Assembly: GCA_005888335.1 (NCBI GenBank)
Contig: VAWY01000264.1
Location: 1-6,926, forward strand
DNA: 6,926 nt
Direction: 5' to 3'
From: Actinomycetota bacterium
GTDB lineage: Bacteria; Actinomycetota; Thermoleophilia; Solirubrobacterales; Solirubrobacteraceae
The notes under the pieces were generated by a model that searched no databases, was not told where the DNA came from, and saw nothing but the letters and a program-made list of their open reading frames with translations. A program made the translations under genes and the position numbers. Shown piece after piece: positions 5,826-6,926 of this stretch. Numbering within the stretch: position 1 is the first letter of the stretch; every line of letters starts with the position of its first letter.

Positions 5826-6725
5826 ATGACCTCTTCCAAGTGGACCGCAGCGGACCTGCCCAGCCTCGACGGCCGGACCGTGGTGGTGACGGGCGCCAAC
5901 AGCGGGATCGGCCGCATCGCGGCGCGCGAGCTGGCGCGCGCGGGCGCGCGCGTGACGCTCGCCGTGCGCGACACGGCCAAGGGCGAGCGGGCGGCGGCCG
6001 GCATGCCGGGCACCGTTGAGGTGCGTCGCCTCGACCTCGCCGACCTCGCGTCGGTCCGCGAGCTCGCCGATTCCTGGCAAGGCGACCTCGACATCCTGAT
6101 CAACAACGCCGGCGTCATGGCCACGCCCGAGACGCGCACGAAGGACGGCTTCGAGTTGCAGATCGGCACCAACCACCTCGGGCACTTCGCGCTGACCAAC
6201 CTGCTGCTGCCGCGGATCCGCGACCGCATCGTCACCGTGTCGTCGGGCGCGCACCGGATCGGCAAGATCCGCCTCGACGACCTCAACTGGGAGCACGGCG
6301 ACTACAAGCGCTGGCCCGCCTACGGCCAGTCCAAGCTCGCCAACCTGCTGTTCACCGCCGAGCTGCAGCGACGGCTCACCGACGCTCGCTCCGACGTGCG
6401 CGCGATGGCCGCGCACCCCGGCTACTCCGCGACGAACCTGCAGCAGCACACCGGCAGCTTCATCCAGAACACGATCATGGCGATCTCCAACCGGGTCATC
6501 GCCCAGAGCGAGGAGATGGGCGCGCTGCCGACCCTCTACGCGGCGACGCAGGACATCCCGGGCGACAGCTTCGTCGGCCCCGACGGCTTCCAGGAGCAGC
6601 GCGGGCACCCGACGCTCGTGGGCCGCAGCGGCGCGGCGCGCGACCAGGCGACGGCCGAGCGACTGTGGGAGCTCTCCGAGCAGCTCACCGGCGTCTCGTT
6701 CCCGCTCACGCCGGCGGCGGCTTAG
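5826..6725 (+). CDS. Short-chain dehydrogenase, retinol-dehydrogenase/WW-oxidoreductase-like
   Basis: The 299-residue protein is a classical SDR of the longer type that resembles retinol dehydrogenases and protochlorophyllide reductases. Motifs in order are TGANSGIG (22-29), LDLADL (69-74), NNAGVM (93-98), TNHLGHF (115-121), VSSGAH with catalytic Ser140, YGQSK with Tyr166 and Lys170, and HPGY (197-200). Arg48 after the second strand suggests NADP(H) preference, so it may differ in cofactor from the SDR of the opposing operon. The ATG at 5826 is chosen because the promoter ends seven bases before it and the cofactor motif then sits at the usual place; an upstream in-frame ATG at 5790 lies inside the promoter. 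There is no Shine-Dalgarno. It is probably regulated by the divergent TetR and works on a related alcohol, aldehyde or ketone. Confidence 0.93.
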   Translation: MTSSKWTAADLPSLDGRTVVVTGANSGIGRIAARELARAGARVTLAVRDTAKGERAAAGMPGTVEVRRLDLADLASVRELADSWQGDLDILINNAGVMATPETRTKDGFELQIGTNHLGHFALTNLLLPRIRDRIVTVSSGAHRIGKIRLDDLNWEHGDYKRWPAYGQSKLANLLFTAELQRRLTDARSDVRAMAAHPGYSATNLQQHTGSFIQNTIMAISNRVIAQSEEMGALPTLYAATQDIPGDSFVGPDGFQEQRGHPTLVGRSGAARDQATAERLWELSEQLTGVSFPLTPAAA

Positions 6726-6926
6726 ACGACCGAGAAGGCGACGCTTCGGGTGGCGGGGTCGGCGCGGTCGAGCCGCGCCGAGACCTCGCTTGCCCGGCGC
6801 GGGGGGGACGTGAGAAGGCGGTGGCCCGTCTCGAGGCGACCGAGCGTGAGCGGCTTGCGCGCGTGGCGGCGGATGTCTGCCTCGTGGCGGGCGAGTCCCT
6901 CAAGGATGCCGGCGCGCCAGAGGCCA
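6722..6926 (-). CDS. C-terminal end of an unrecognised protein (5' part beyond window)
   Basis: A minus-strand frame enters from the right edge and runs 67 codons without a stop to the TAA at 6722-6724. Almost all third positions are G or C, as in the other real genes here, which supports true coding; the overlapping alternative frame on the same strand (6903-6706) is Ser/Arg/Pro-rich and looks like a shadow. The translation includes LWRAGILEGLARHEADIRR and a final DPATRSVAFSVV; I do not recognise the family. The gene converges on the plus-strand SDR, and the stop codons share two bases (6723-6724), so no separate terminator fits between them. Confidence 0.6.
   Translation of the reverse strand, partial: GLWRAGILEGLARHEADIRRHARKPLTLGRLETGHRLLTSPPRRASEVSARLDRADPATRSVAFSVV

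Noticed and set aside
5762..6286. Long upstream extension of the minus-strand tetR frame (open to 6286)
   Set aside because: It runs antisense through the first half of the plus-strand SDR and through the shared promoter. The TetR homology begins just after the GTG at 5761, so the extension is a high-GC shadow.
1..6926. CRISPR array, insertion-sequence ends or attachment sites
   Set aside because: No regularly spaced direct repeats, transposase motifs or terminal inverted repeats with target duplications were seen; the only notable repeats are the operator pairs and three hairpins.

Overview
The window is very GC-rich on both strands, with G/C-ending codons, GTG starts and few strong ribosome-binding sites. 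This points to a high-GC actinobacterium; a soil lineage such as the Thermoleophilia or a related group is plausible, but the sequence alone does not settle it. Short-chain dehydrogenases, TetR regulators and a flavin monooxygenase give it the look of an accessory catabolic region.

Left part (1-2765). A minus-strand gene, still open at the left edge, encodes at least 673 residues. A class A FAD monooxygenase (salicylate-hydroxylase type) is fused in one uninterrupted frame to an HSL-type alpha/beta hydrolase with a complete Ser-Asp-His triad. A divergent TetR gene lies on the plus strand. The 79 bp between them hold a perfect 18-bp palindrome and an imperfect second copy 23 bp away, which is a good candidate for the TetR operator controlling the fusion enzyme and the regulator itself.

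Middle part (2766-3742). No intact gene is recognisable in 2766-3226. On the minus strand at 3227-3632 is a broken remnant of a secreted PhoX/DUF839-type protein: signal peptide, frameshift, a short conserved core, then an unrelated-looking tail. Three GC-rich hairpins lie in this stretch.

Right part (3743-6926). A minus-strand operon reads TetR (WHG-type C-terminus), then an unrecognised 234-residue Cys/His-rich protein, then an SDR. The last two overlap by ATGA. Divergent from the operon is a second SDR on the plus strand. The two promoters lie on the same ~40 bp on opposite strands, with near-mirror-image -10 boxes that are also the arms of a perfect inverted repeat, so one repressor could shut both. 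The plus-strand SDR has a near-consensus promoter that places transcription start at or next to its ATG, so its mRNA is probably leaderless. A partial gene of unknown function converges on it from the right edge, and their stop codons overlap.

The likely logic is two self-contained TetR-controlled modules: one for ester cleavage and hydroxylation in a single polypeptide, one for alcohol/ketone interconversion by two SDRs plus an uncharacterised partner. The substrates cannot be read from the sequence.
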